From a virus, in IMG/VR virus record IMGVR_UViG_3300043786_000977, positions 1 to 64,000 of that record: 64,000 nt of DNA. One strand, 5' to 3'. Below the pieces are notes generated by a model. The model was given only the letters and a program-made list of their open reading frames with translations. It was not told the DNA's origin and ran no database searches. Numbering within the stretch: the first letter of the stretch is position 1; each line of letters begins with the position of its first letter. Shown in pieces: positions 1 through 8,915 of the stretch. The position numbers were made by a program, and so were the translations under genes.

Positions 1-1
1 C

Positions 2-1687
2 GAAAAGCGCGGCGGACCTAAGGCAGTAAGTACGTTCCTGAATACGTTAACCAGGAATCCCAAGTACGCCAACGCCGCCCTTACATTTTACCCATCAGTC
101 GAGTCCCTGTACGTGCATCAGTTCGCGCCGGAACTGATGTCGAAGCGTGCCGCGCAGATCCGTGTGACGACGCAGGTTACGGACTATGTCGACGGGGAAG
201 CTAAGAAGCGTTTAGTGCGCGATGGTTTTACGATCGTGGATACACGTCCCGAGGCCAGTAAGAGTGAAGCCTACGACATCGACTATGAGCGTCGTTTCAG
301 TAATCCGGATGCATCAGGTACCTATCAGGTATTGCTCAAGGACGGCCGGACAACCAAGGCCTGGATCTTTATGCCGTCGAACGCGGCCAAGAACGGCGCT
401 GCGGTAGTCGTGGAACAAGACAAGCTGATGTACCGTCTGGCTGAGCCGGGCGCTGTATACGTCCGTGACACGGCTACGGGCGATACGGCTGATGCGTATT
501 CCAAGGCTGTCTCGATCGACGATATGGAAATGAATACGGAATACGTCTTGATCGACGACAAGGGCCACTCGACTGGTCCGGTTGAAGTACGTGCGATTAT
601 TGCGGAAGACGGGAAACGCACTAAGTTACGTGTCAACTGGCATGGTACCTACGATATTGTGAGACGGCCGACCTACGGCCATGATTTCGAGACGTTGCAC
701 AGTCGCGGTTTATCGTGTGCACCTTGTTGTGGTTCCTGTGATGCAGACTACATCGAATTGGCTGACCACAAGGGTTCGATTTCTAAGTCGGGTACCGACA
801 CGCTTATCCTTCCGTCGAACTGGAAGGCTCTAAAGCTGTACGACAAGAACAAGGGTGAAAAGGTGGATTCGTACGAGTCAGAGCGTATACTGCGTGATGC
901 GTTCCAGTTAGGGACACTCGTAGATGTAACCGAGGCGATGACAAAGAACTCGTTCCACAAGTTGACAGTAGCCTCAGACGACCAGGGTCTAGAGTACTAT
1001 TTCCGTGTTAACGACAACTTTGCGACACGGCCGATGGGTTATAAGCAGGCGTACGTGAACCTGGTGACCCGCTTCGGGTTGAGTGTACCGGATGCAGAGA
1101 CTATGCTGACTGAGGCAGCCTCACAGTTCAAGTGTCGGCGTCTCGTCAAGGTCGCACAGATGCCAGGAGGTCAGATGGTAGGCGTGGATATGCCACAACC
1201 CAACGATCCGTCCGCGCAGATGGATCCGAATACGGGTATGCCGATGTACCAGATGCCTTACGAGCAACAGATGACAGGTAGCATGACAGGTATGCCGCCT
1301 ACACCCGACGGGAATCAATTTGGAATCAATATCGGTGGTGAAGCCGAAATGGATTCGGGTGCTCAGAATCTTGCAGCACAGGCGGGTCAACTCGGCCAGA
1401 AACATATCTTCGATCATGCCTCTATCGGCGGTTTGTCAAAGGTGTATGACACTGGTGCCGTGCTTGATTCTTATGTACCTGAGTTGATGCAATCACTTGA
1501 TCGCCTGGGTCGTATCCTCTTCCTGTATTACTGGAAGAACGAGGATTTCGCTGAGCGTTACGGGACTAACGATATCGCTGAAATGGAAGACCTGATTCGC
1601 AGTGTCTTTAAGAGTTTCGGTGAACTGGTACTCCAGTTGCGTAAGAAGGCTATCGACAAGGATGATGCCAATACAGTTGAGATGTGA
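2..1687 (+). CDS. Virion-associated protein of unknown function (5' end outside window)
   Basis: I do not recognise this protein. The frame is open from the first bases of the window, and the 37 codons before the GTG at 113 read as ordinary protein, so the true start lies upstream and this is a 5'-partial gene (561 residues visible). A cysteine cluster C-x2-CC-x2-C sits at about nt 716-739 and could bind metal. A Met/Gln/Pro-rich stretch (about nt 1160-1345) separates the main body from a helical C-terminus. Two hydrophobic-x-Lys-x-Ala motifs are present, as in the neighbouring head genes. It lies upstream of the protease-scaffold-capsid block, so a head or portal-proximal virion role is likely, but this rests on position only. 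Confidence 0.6.
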   Translation, partial: EKRGGPKAVSTFLNTLTRNPKYANAALTFYPSVESLYVHQFAPELMSKRAAQIRVTTQVTDYVDGEAKKRLVRDGFTIVDTRPEASKSEAYDIDYERRFSNPDASGTYQVLLKDGRTTKAWIFMPSNAAKNGAAVVVEQDKLMYRLAEPGAVYVRDTATGDTADAYSKAVSIDDMEMNTEYVLIDDKGHSTGPVEVRAIIAEDGKRTKLRVNWHGTYDIVRRPTYGHDFETLHSRGLSCAPCCGSCDADYIELADHKGSISKSGTDTLILPSNWKALKLYDKNKGEKVDSYESERILRDAFQLGTLVDVTEAMTKNSFHKLTVASDDQGLEYYFRVNDNFATRPMGYKQAYVNLVTRFGLSVPDAETMLTEAASQFKCRRLVKVAQMPGGQMVGVDMPQPNDPSAQMDPNTGMPMYQMPYEQQMTGSMTGMPPTPDGNQFGINIGGEAEMDSGAQNLAAQAGQLGQKHIFDHASIGGLSKVYDTGAVLDSYVPELMQSLDRLGRILFLYYWKNEDFAERYGTNDIAEMEDLIRSVFKSFGELVLQLRKKAIDKDDANTVEM

Positions 1688-1694
1688 GGGTAAT

Positions 1695-2360
1695 ATGACA
1701 ACATTTGAAGTATATATTTACGGCATGGTTAAGGCGTGCGAAGCACGTGGTGTAGACCCGGTCGAGGTCATAAAGACTGCTGCGCCTTTCAGTACGCCAG
1801 AATGGGAAGCGAAGCAACGGGATGCGGATGCACTTACCCGCGGTTGGAATAACCTAGGGCGCGGTATTTCGACTGCGTGGAATAGTGCGTCATGGCGTGG
1901 TGCCGGGCATGCCCGGGAATGGCAAGACAAAGTACAAAAGAGGGATACGATAGGGGCGGGAAATGACCAGATAGCAGTTGCTATGCGCGACAGAGAGTTC
2001 AGGGAGAACAGGGCTGCACAATTGCGCCAGCTTGCGGAATTGAAAAAGGAACCCAGCACGAATTCGTCATCTACCAGTGGATCTCGTATACCGGGTGGTG
2101 ACATATTCTATGATCCACAATACGGACGTGCTTCGGGTCGGTACGAGTATGCACCGACCCGTCCGTATATGACGCCCATGACTAATCTCGATGGCACTCC
2201 GCGGCCACCACCAGTACAGCGTCCGCCCGTGTCGCCCCTGCCGCCAGCGCAGCCCCCAGCACCAGCGGCACCTACGCCGCCAGCACCAGTGGCACCTACG
2301 CCGCCAGCACCAGCGGCACCTACGCCGCCAACACAGCTGCCTAAACCTGTGGTGCGCTAA
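1695..2360 (+). CDS. Head-region protein with Pro/Ala-rich C-terminal repeat, function unknown
   Basis: The 221-residue protein starts at ATG 1695, 4 nt after a GAGGG ribosome binding site and 7 nt after the previous stop. An in-frame start further upstream would overlap the previous gene deeply and is less likely. The N-terminus is a predicted helix pair ending in Val-Ile-Lys-Thr-Ala-Ala (about residues 24-30), resembling the N-terminus of the gene at 10534. The middle is charged and helical. The last 50 residues are almost only Pro, Ala and Thr, encoded by three 24-bp tandem repeats. Such tails are usually flexible linkers. Context suggests a minor or internal head protein; function unknown. 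Confidence 0.6.
   Translation: MTTFEVYIYGMVKACEARGVDPVEVIKTAAPFSTPEWEAKQRDADALTRGWNNLGRGISTAWNSASWRGAGHAREWQDKVQKRDTIGAGNDQIAVAMRDREFRENRAAQLRQLAELKKEPSTNSSSTSGSRIPGGDIFYDPQYGRASGRYEYAPTRPYMTPMTNLDGTPRPPPVQRPPVSPLPPAQPPAPAAPTPPAPVAPTPPAPAAPTPPTQLPKPVVR
2256..2327 (+). repeat. Three tandem 24-bp repeats coding Pro-Ala-Pro-Ala/Val-Ala-Pro-Thr-Pro
   Basis: Three consecutive 24-bp units (2256-2279, 2280-2303, 2304-2327) differ at a single base (gcg/gtg codon). They encode the Pro/Ala-rich tail of the gene at 1695, and their near identity suggests recent slippage or duplication. Confidence 0.9.
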
Positions 2361-2363
2361 TTT

Positions 2364-3341
2364 ATGCAAATTGGTAACACAATCATTACGACACCTGAGG
2401 ATCATCCTACACAGTTTGATCCTGCGTGGCGTAGTGCCGTGGCTGCGGCCTTAGCTGATAACCCAACAGCCGTTATCTCGGCCGATTATATGCAGTATAA
2501 GAGGGATGAGTGGATCAAGGAACATAAGGCGTACCTGATAGCGACGCGCACCCCGAATAGGGTGTTGTCCAAAGATCAGAAGGCGTTACGTCTGGCATCT
2601 CGGTTCTACCAAGGCAATCGGTCGAGTGATGTAAAGTTTAAACTCGAACCTCTTCTACTTACTGCGGTACCAGTCCCTATCATTTCACTGGATATCGGTG
2701 GTGGTCAGGTAGATCCCCAGGTGTTTGAGGCTTATGAGCGGTTATATTTCAACATACGATTGGACGACGGAAGTCTGCATCCTTCATTTCATATCAGGGA
2801 GTATTTTGCAATGCCACAAGGACAACCGAACCCGGAAACCCCAGATGAAGTTTTATGGCGTGTAATCGCAGCCCACATGGGTTATGATGTACTTGTTTCA
2901 ACATGGTTGTGGACAAAAGCGCACGGATTGAGTAAGTTATCTCCCAACGTATTGATGCAGTCGCTATGGACAGCGGCACAGGCGACACAATTTTTGGAGA
3001 TATTCGGAAAACGGGTTAGCCACTTCAACCTGGCAGCGTCTATGAAGTCATGGACCGATCAGGAACGAATGTTACGTGAAGCGGGTACTGTAGGTGTGGA
3101 GCAGAATGGTCAATCACAACTTTTGTTGAAATTCTTGAATCTATGCGCTCCGGAGATATTGCAGGTGGCACGCGATGTTGACGCGAATAAAGTTAGGACT
3201 ACCGAGATACAGAGCCGGCTTCTGTCTCAGCGTAACGTGACGAGTCAGTCAGTAGTTGACCACGGAGCAGATATCGGAATCGAGGGTCTCACGAAGTTGA
3301 TAGAAGGACAATTCAAATCAGGTAAGCAAATGGAGCAATAA
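2364..3341 (+). CDS. Conserved-looking head-region protein, function unknown
   Basis: The 325-residue soluble protein begins 3 nt after the previous stop; the ribosome binding site is weak, so translation is probably coupled to the upstream gene. I see no signal peptide, membrane segment or catalytic motif that I recognise. The protein is mixed alpha/beta with Trp-rich stretches in the middle (about residues 155-200). Unlike its neighbours it carries no clear hydrophobic-x-Lys-x-Ala motif. Being embedded in the head operon suggests a structural or assembly role, perhaps at the portal vertex, but nothing in the sequence proves it. Confidence 0.6.
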   Translation: MQIGNTIITTPEDHPTQFDPAWRSAVAAALADNPTAVISADYMQYKRDEWIKEHKAYLIATRTPNRVLSKDQKALRLASRFYQGNRSSDVKFKLEPLLLTAVPVPIISLDIGGGQVDPQVFEAYERLYFNIRLDDGSLHPSFHIREYFAMPQGQPNPETPDEVLWRVIAAHMGYDVLVSTWLWTKAHGLSKLSPNVLMQSLWTAAQATQFLEIFGKRVSHFNLAASMKSWTDQERMLREAGTVGVEQNGQSQLLLKFLNLCAPEILQVARDVDANKVRTTEIQSRLLSQRNVTSQSVVDHGADIGIEGLTKLIEGQFKSGKQMEQ

Positions 3342-3343
3342 CC

Positions 3344-4825
3344 ATGACGACAAACGGACCATTTAAGGATAGACTGATGACGGCGCTGCACTCGGCAGTG
3401 GGCTACTTCAATCAGGACAACGACCCCAATGCTGCAGTGGTGAAGGCAGCCCACGATGCAGATTTTAACGTGGATCAGACAACGCGTCTGGTCGAAATGT
3501 TTAATACGGCACGTACCTTGTATCACTACAAGAACGCGTCAGACAGAACAGCGACCTTCACCCTGGCTGCTGCAGACGAGGTACTACCTATGTTGTTCGC
3601 GGTACCAGTAACTGTTGCAGAGAAGGCCGCGGCAGCGGATTATAGCACATACGAGCAGCGGGAACAGAGTTATCACGAAGCCGATTATATGGCTAAGGCG
3701 GCTGCGAGCATAAACGCACCGGTTGATGCGTCACTGTCTATGCAGGCTGTGGCTGATCAGGCTATGCGTGCGTTGCGTAATCTGCGACAGACGGCCAAGA
3801 TCGCTGAGGATGAGGCACGTATCGCCGGGCATAATGCGGCGCGTACGTTCCAGAAACTCGCTTCATTATTCGCTTACGGTGCAGATCGCCGCGTACTTGA
3901 AGATCGTTATGCACGACTTGTCGTAGGACACAAGGACGGCGAGTGGCAACCTGTGATTGTTAAACTTGGTGAATTCGTGCCCGCCCATAATAAAGCACCT
4001 GAAGCAATGTTCACCAAGTATGCACGGGTGTATGTCATTGACGATCGCGATCTGCACCCACACTTGGAACTTATGAAAGAGGCCCGGGACTGGATGCAGG
4101 CCGAAGCAGAGATGTTGGCTGCGTCCAGCCAGTTTACCAAGGAAGCCGATGACTTCGAACGTGAGTATCTCGTCGAACTATCCAGTTTTTTTCCACTCCC
4201 GGCCGCGCCCGGTCTCGCTTCGTTCATACGGCCTGAACTGATTAAAGCAGCCTTCGTACCGAACCCAGGCGGTGGACAGCAAGGCGGTGGACAGCAAGGC
4301 GGTGGACAGCAAGGCGGTGGAAAGCCAGGCGGTGGTCAGAAAGATAAGCCGGATAAGCCAGAAAGTGATAAACCCAATCGTTGGTTCACGACTGAACCCT
4401 ACGGCCTTGATGCTGTTCCGTCAGCGTTGTCTGACGGCATGAAACTGTCCCCTGGATCAATCAATGTCGAAGTGGAACGTGCATTCACGGAACCGATAGC
4501 ACGTAATAACCAGGCACTGAGCGAACGGTTAAAGAATGTCCAGCGATCCATTATGCTTCAGGACCTAATGGTGAACGATCCAGTATTATCTGAGGAAGCT
4601 CCCGAGGCTGTGGCGCAAGCGTATAGCGCGATGTTGCAGTTGGCCCCGGAGATGGCAGGTAACAAAGAAGTTGCGCGTGCCGTGTTGCGCCAGATGGTAC
4701 ACTCAGTTGCGGTCAGCCCGTACGATGCTGATATCTGGACGAAGCTGGAAGGCAATATCCGTAACCTACGCGGTAAGGGTGCGCCTATACCGCAACAACA
4801 GTCCGCTGGTGGAGGTAAACGATGA
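3344..4825 (+). CDS. Head-region protein with Gly/Gln repeat linker, function unknown
   Basis: The 493-residue protein starts 2 nt after the previous gene. Its N-terminal 310 residues are Ala-rich and helical with at least six hydrophobic-x-Lys-x-Ala motifs (for example Leu-Ile-Lys-Ala-Ala near residue 303 and Phe-Thr-Lys-Glu-Ala). A low-complexity Gly-Gly-Gly-Gln-Gln linker (about residues 309-333) and a Lys/Asp/Pro-rich stretch follow, then a helical C-terminal domain of about 140 residues. One Lys-Ala motif lies just before the linker, which would suit a processing site. It overlaps the next gene by 4 nt (ATGA). Probably an internal or structural head protein; function unknown. Confidence 0.6.
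   Translation: MTTNGPFKDRLMTALHSAVGYFNQDNDPNAAVVKAAHDADFNVDQTTRLVEMFNTARTLYHYKNASDRTATFTLAAADEVLPMLFAVPVTVAEKAAAADYSTYEQREQSYHEADYMAKAAASINAPVDASLSMQAVADQAMRALRNLRQTAKIAEDEARIAGHNAARTFQKLASLFAYGADRRVLEDRYARLVVGHKDGEWQPVIVKLGEFVPAHNKAPEAMFTKYARVYVIDDRDLHPHLELMKEARDWMQAEAEMLAASSQFTKEADDFEREYLVELSSFFPLPAAPGLASFIRPELIKAAFVPNPGGGQQGGGQQGGGQQGGGKPGGGQKDKPDKPESDKPNRWFTTEPYGLDAVPSALSDGMKLSPGSINVEVERAFTEPIARNNQALSERLKNVQRSIMLQDLMVNDPVLSEEAPEAVAQAYSAMLQLAPEMAGNKEVARAVLRQMVHSVAVSPYDADIWTKLEGNIRNLRGKGAPIPQQQSAGGGKR
4268..4342 (+). repeat. 15-bp tandem repeat (Gly-Gly-Gly-Gln-Gln linker)
   Basis: Three perfect copies of a 15-bp unit (4268-4312) are followed by two imperfect copies (4313-4342). They encode the glycine/glutamine linker of the gene at 3344. 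Confidence 0.9.
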
Positions 4826-5178
4826 ACATACGTGTTTTTAAGAAACTGGACAACGGTGTTTACCAGATATCCGTGCATACGATGGATTGGAGTGAGGCTG
4901 ATAAAGCATTGATGGTAAAATACGGAGAACCCACGATAGACCTGGGCGGTTCATTCGTAGGTGAGACTCCGTATCTGGAATACATACTATCCACCAAACT
5001 CGTGCTTATCATGTCTGAATCCCCGTTTACGCAGCGTTTCGATTCCCGCGATGAAATCGATGCAGATGACCGGGCGACGTTGTGGAAGACCACCATAGTC
5101 GAACGTATCACATCTGAGTTGTTGAACTTACGGGCGAATGCTGATACATTTACAGGTGAAGAGGTAACGACCGTATGA
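4822..5178 (+). CDS. Small head-operon protein, function unknown
   Basis: The 118-residue soluble acidic protein is locked into the operon by ATGA overlaps at both ends. The N-terminal half looks beta-rich and the C-terminal half helical. No motif is recognised. Conserved position between two probable head genes suggests a small virion or assembly protein. Confidence 0.55.
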   Translation: MNIRVFKKLDNGVYQISVHTMDWSEADKALMVKYGEPTIDLGGSFVGETPYLEYILSTKLVLIMSESPFTQRFDSRDEIDADDRATLWKTTIVERITSELLNLRANADTFTGEEVTTV

Positions 5179-5834
5179 TTAAACAAGCAGACATGAATCA
5201 ACTTCTTGCCGGCCTTAAAGATAAGGCATCACGTGGCGGTGCAGATATCAGTAAGTGGTATGCACGCTTGGATCCTGCAATGAAAGCTACGATCCAGCGC
5301 GGGCTTATCGGCGCTGCAGGTGGCGCGGCACTCACAGGCGGTATCGCGGCGGCTACACCACGCGACCCTGAGGATAAGGGCGGGGTAGTGGGACCGGCCC
5401 TGCTTGGTGCGTTGCTGGGCGGCGCTGGTGGTGCCCTGCTCCCGTATGGCGCGAAGATGCTTTCCGGCGGCGCTGGTGCGGGGGACACAAACAAACGGCC
5501 TATGGGTGCACGTGCGTTTGAGACCGTTACTGCGCCACTGGCTTGGCACCCGCTTATGTTCGGAGGCGGTATATATGGTGCCGCTAAGGCACGGCCTATC
5601 ATTTCCGAAGCAATGAAAGCCACGAAAGCATACAGGGCACAAGGTGGTAGTGGGCTGCGTGGTGCAAAAGAAGTCTTGTTCAACGGGTCCCATCCATTCT
5701 GGGCTAAGAAGCAGGTGATGGATGCCGCAGGTAAGGGCTGGTTAAAAGGTTCGCCGCGTGGCCGCTTGGCCATGCTCCCGTTGCTGGCCGGCCTGGGTTA
5801 CGCGGGCGATAAGTATTTGAAGGGGGAATGGTAA
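5175..5834 (+). CDS. Glycine-zipper membrane-type head-region protein
   Basis: The 219-residue protein has an N-terminal Met-Ile-Lys-Gln-Ala segment, then two Ala/Gly-rich hydrophobic stretches (about residues 37-60 and 71-97) with small-xxx-small spacing typical of glycine zippers that insert or pack in membranes. A third apolar stretch lies at the C-terminus. Two related-looking proteins occur in the window, at 10534 and 47885. A virion-internal protein that helps DNA cross the cell membrane would fit, but a structural or scaffold role cannot be excluded. The stop overlaps the next start (TAATG). Confidence 0.55.
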   Translation: MIKQADMNQLLAGLKDKASRGGADISKWYARLDPAMKATIQRGLIGAAGGAALTGGIAAATPRDPEDKGGVVGPALLGALLGGAGGALLPYGAKMLSGGAGAGDTNKRPMGARAFETVTAPLAWHPLMFGGGIYGAAKARPIISEAMKATKAYRAQGGSGLRGAKEVLFNGSHPFWAKKQVMDAAGKGWLKGSPRGRLAMLPLLAGLGYAGDKYLKGEW

Positions 5835-7249
5835 TGAGTGGCATGCTTAAACTCATCTACTCGTCAGCATTCGACAGCGGTGTTGACGTAGCAATGCGGA
5901 TCATCGAAGATCCTGCAGCACTGACTAAATCTGCTGGTACCGTATTCGGTCTCGACTACGATAAGCTACGTCCGGACGATCAGCATGTCGGTATCCACGT
6001 GACTGCATTAGGTGCGTTTGAGCGTTACGGTGCGAATCGTAATGGCGACTCATTCCCGAAGTTAGCGTGTGTCAGGTACCACGACACGTTCGTTAAACAC
6101 GGTGCGCTGTTCCGACATCATCGAAACAAGGATCGTGAAAAGAACCTGGGTTCGATTAAAGCGTCGGCTTGGAATCCAGTAATGGATCGTATCGAGTTAT
6201 TCGTTCATGCTAATAAGGAGCGGGCTGCAGATGAACTGACCCGGTTGGAGAAGGAAGGCGAGATACCTTTTTCCATGGCATGCAAAGTCGCGTTCGATCG
6301 TTGCAACCGCTGTAACACAGTACGTAAGAATGGCAGCGATCCACGCCAGTGTGATCACGTCAAGTACGAGTTGGGCAAGATGGCCGACGACGGTACTGTT
6401 ACGTGTACACATAACGATGAACCGGATTTCTTCGACATCAGTTTCGTAGGGCGGCCGGCCGATCGTATTGCGTGGCATCTTAAAGTTGCGGCAGGCGAAC
6501 TGATTGACTCGATAAAATTGGCTGATGCAGAAGGACTGTGGATACCTGATTATATCGCAATCGAGTCTTCAGCAGGGCAGGTTAAGTTAGCGCATTTGAA
6601 GCGCCTGGTCGCAGCACAGCAGATGTACTACGGATGGTTTACAAAACAGGCAGCAATACAAACACCAAAGGACCGCTATTTCTACGAGTTGAGGAAAGCG
6701 GCAGGAGTATCGTTAAGCGATGAAGTATTGACGAAGTTGCGTGAATACGAGCCTGCGGTTACGTTTAATGCTCTCGCACGGGCGGGTGTAATTTTGGACG
6801 TACCGTCATTCTTCAAGTATGCAATGGGTGATACGTATAGCGAAATCGCGTCATTAATCGATACGATAGCAGCGACAGTCCCTGTAGTTCTTGATACGGC
6901 GGTGAAGCAAGGTGACTGTCAGAGATTGTGTAACGACTGCACGTTTGATGTAGCAGCAGATAGGTCTACACAGATACCGAATGGCTTACTTACTAAATTG
7001 GCTGGGGCATCTTTGGTTGGTCCTTGTCGGGATGAACGGATTATCTCCGTTACCCTGGATGGAAATATACCAAAGTTTGCTGTTGACAAAGAACAACGAA
7101 TGGGGTTTAATATACCTGAAATAGTGGTGTTGGCGGAAAAGTATGCCGCCTACAAGTTATCAGCCCTAACGGCTGTGCTTGGATTCCACAAAGATACTGA
7201 TGTAGATTCACTGATAGCTATAACGGCTACACAGAATCTAGTGAGATAG
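5834..7249 (+). CDS. Putative prohead maturation protease (HK97/S78-like) with long C-terminal extension
   Basis: ATG 5834 is preferred over ATG 5828 because the AGGGGG ribosome binding site (5821-5826) is 7 nt away from it, against 1 nt; this gives 471 residues. The N-terminal 215 residues follow the layout of the caudovirus prohead serine protease: a His pair (His95-His96) after a hydrophobic strand, Gly-Ser-Ile downstream, Phe-Ser-Met with candidate catalytic Ser147, and the family's late Asp-Ile-Ser-Phe-Val-x-x-Pro-Ala element (201-209). A Cys/His-rich insert (Cys157, Cys160, Cys173, His175, Cys191, His193) sits between the Ser and the late element and may bind zinc. The C-terminal half carries most of its many Lys-Ala motifs and is not recognised; it could be a scaffold-like or self-cleaved region. 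The position directly before scaffold and capsid genes supports the call. Confidence 0.68.
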   Translation: MSGMLKLIYSSAFDSGVDVAMRIIEDPAALTKSAGTVFGLDYDKLRPDDQHVGIHVTALGAFERYGANRNGDSFPKLACVRYHDTFVKHGALFRHHRNKDREKNLGSIKASAWNPVMDRIELFVHANKERAADELTRLEKEGEIPFSMACKVAFDRCNRCNTVRKNGSDPRQCDHVKYELGKMADDGTVTCTHNDEPDFFDISFVGRPADRIAWHLKVAAGELIDSIKLADAEGLWIPDYIAIESSAGQVKLAHLKRLVAAQQMYYGWFTKQAAIQTPKDRYFYELRKAAGVSLSDEVLTKLREYEPAVTFNALARAGVILDVPSFFKYAMGDTYSEIASLIDTIAATVPVVLDTAVKQGDCQRLCNDCTFDVAADRSTQIPNGLLTKLAGASLVGPCRDERIISVTLDGNIPKFAVDKEQRMGFNIPEIVVLAEKYAAYKLSALTAVLGFHKDTDVDSLIAITATQNLVR

Positions 7250-7266
7250 TAACAGGAGCGACGATT

Positions 7267-8502
7267 ATGGCAAATCCAACATTGAAACAGATCCTCGATG
7301 ATACACGTCGGCTGGTAGCGTCGAAGCAGGCTAGCGCGACGAAGGCAGGAGAGATTGCAGGACAGGCGCCGAGTTCAATGCCTGGTTCAGAACATGACAG
7401 TGCGGTACCGGCTGAACACAAGAAGCCAGATGCCGAGACCCGCGACGGTACCATGGTACCCGCGTCTGGTTTAACGACAGCAGGAGCTGGTGATGACAGT
7501 ACGATAACACGCGGTCACGCCCTGGAATCTGACGAGGCGGCAGAGACACCCGTGAAGAAGCCAGCGATTACGGCGGACGCTAACGCAAAGACAGCAGAAG
7601 GTTCGGCGACATTAGCCAACGAAATTCTGTCGCTCGTGCGTTCAGTGCAGAAGACTGCAGCAGCCCCCAAGGTTGTCGAAACCCCCAAGGTTGTCGAAAC
7701 CCCCAAGGTAGCCGCAGCCCCCAAGGTCGTAGCCAAGCAGGTTACAGCGCCTGAGGTCACTGCAACACCGAAGGTCGCGGCAGACGACTTGAACATGGAA
7801 CTGACGACTGACGTTATGGCCAAGATCGCTGCAATCATCCTATCGACGGAAGAGGGTGCACGCGTGACCGAGAAGATCTTGCAAGAACAGGCCGGCGCCG
7901 AGATGGCCCGTGAGACACTTGGTTTCTTGGCAAAGCAGTCGGAACTTGCTGAGAAGCAGGCTGCGTTTGAACAGGGTCAGGCGGACGCCCAGGCAGCGAT
8001 CGATCGGGCGTTGTATGCAGCAGGATTACGTGCGGGACAACAGAAGCAAGCTTTCCGTAAGTTGGGTCAGGCTGCGGCCGACGCCAGCATGGGTGAGCTC
8101 ATGGGTGGCGCAGGCGGCGATGCAGGTGGCGATCCGATGGCGGGCGATCCTGCGGCCGGTGCAGCCGAGGGCGATCCTATGGCCGGCGGAGAAGGTGGAG
8201 AAGGCGGCGAGATCACGATGGAAGACATTGTGGCAGCCCTCGAGTCCATGGTCCAGGATGGTTCGTTAAAGCCTGAAGATGCACAGCAATTGCTGACCGA
8301 ACTCACGAACGGTGCAGGCGGAGACCCGGCGGCCGGTGCAGACCCGATGGCCGGTGCTGCGGGTGCGGAAGGTGCAGACCCGATGGCCGGTGCTGCGGGT
8401 GCGGAAGGTGCAGACCCGATGGCAGGCGCGGAGGGCGCTCCGGCCAATAAGGCAGCGGCCATGCTCGATGTAATTCGCCAGCTGCAGAAATCAAAGGCTT
8501 AA
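7267..8502 (+). CDS. Putative scaffolding / internal head protein
   Basis: The 411-residue protein starts after an AGGAG site and lies between the protease and the capsid gene, where scaffolds are usually encoded. It is Ala/Glu/Lys-rich with a Pro-Lys-Val repeat region (about residues 135-170), a coiled-coil-like helix (about 178-280) and a Gly/Asp/Met/Ala repeat region (about 275-395) around a small acidic helical domain. There are no cysteines. Two clear hydrophobic-x-Lys-x-Ala motifs and several near matches occur. Composition and low complexity fit a protein that is degraded or processed during capsid maturation. No family is assigned. Confidence 0.55.
   Translation: MANPTLKQILDDTRRLVASKQASATKAGEIAGQAPSSMPGSEHDSAVPAEHKKPDAETRDGTMVPASGLTTAGAGDDSTITRGHALESDEAAETPVKKPAITADANAKTAEGSATLANEILSLVRSVQKTAAAPKVVETPKVVETPKVAAAPKVVAKQVTAPEVTATPKVAADDLNMELTTDVMAKIAAIILSTEEGARVTEKILQEQAGAEMARETLGFLAKQSELAEKQAAFEQGQADAQAAIDRALYAAGLRAGQQKQAFRKLGQAAADASMGELMGGAGGDAGGDPMAGDPAAGAAEGDPMAGGEGGEGGEITMEDIVAALESMVQDGSLKPEDAQQLLTELTNGAGGDPAAGADPMAGAAGAEGADPMAGAAGAEGADPMAGAEGAPANKAAAMLDVIRQLQKSKA
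7666..7734 (+). repeat. 18-bp tandem repeat (Pro-Lys-Val-Val-Glu-Thr)
   Basis: Two perfect 18-bp units (7666-7701) are followed by two diverged ones, within the scaffold-like gene. Confidence 0.85.
8335..8436 (+). repeat. 36-bp tandem repeat (Gly-Ala-Asp-Pro-Met-Ala...)
   Basis: Two identical 36-bp units (8335-8370, 8371-8406) and a partial third copy encode the Gly/Ala/Asp/Met repeats near the C-terminus of the scaffold-like protein. Confidence 0.9.
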
Positions 8503-8545
8503 GGCCTGCGGTTCCTGTGGTGGCCCATGTAGTAGGAGGACCGCT

Positions 8546-8902
8546 ATGGATACAGTAACACAAGAATTGTTGGTCAAGACGGCGGCGTACATCGAACGTA
8601 CGCAGCCCTTGCTTGATTCACAAAACGAACAGCGAACAGCATTCACGAAACGAGCAACACAGGCAGCCGGTGTGCTAGCACACCGCGGTATCATTGATAC
8701 GCGCCGTGTCAACGAATTCGTTGACAAGGTAGCAGCAGATCCGACAGCTGTCTGGGAGTTCGTCGAGAAACTGGCAGCAGTAGTGCCAGCGGACACGTGG
8801 GGCGAAGCGGTGCGTCAAAAGGTCGCATCGAGTGGTAAAGTGGATCCATTCGAACGGATATTTTTCGGCATCGGTGCCGAGAGATCCGGAATGGTAGATT
8901 AA
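8546..8902 (+). CDS. Small helical head-operon protein, function unknown
   Basis: The 118-residue protein follows a strong AGGAGG site. It is entirely helical and unusually dense in the Lys-Ala motif: Leu-Val-Lys-Thr-Ala, Phe-Thr-Lys-Arg-Ala, Val-Asp-Lys-Val-Ala and Val-Glu-Lys-Leu-Ala. It lies between scaffold-like and decoration-like genes. A small scaffold partner or packaged protein is plausible; function unknown. Confidence 0.6.
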   Translation: MDTVTQELLVKTAAYIERTQPLLDSQNEQRTAFTKRATQAAGVLAHRGIIDTRRVNEFVDKVAADPTAVWEFVEKLAAVVPADTWGEAVRQKVASSGKVDPFERIFFGIGAERSGMVD

Positions 8903-8915
8903 CAGGAGAAAGACT

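Noticed and set aside
5198-5773. A 191-codon - strand frame
   Set aside because: Antisense to the glycine-zipper gene, with no start context; the Pro/Ala-rich composition mirrors the Gly/Ala codons of the real gene.
8067-8462. A 131-codon - strand frame in the scaffold-like gene
   Set aside because: Low-complexity antisense shadow of the Gly/Ala/Asp/Met repeats.
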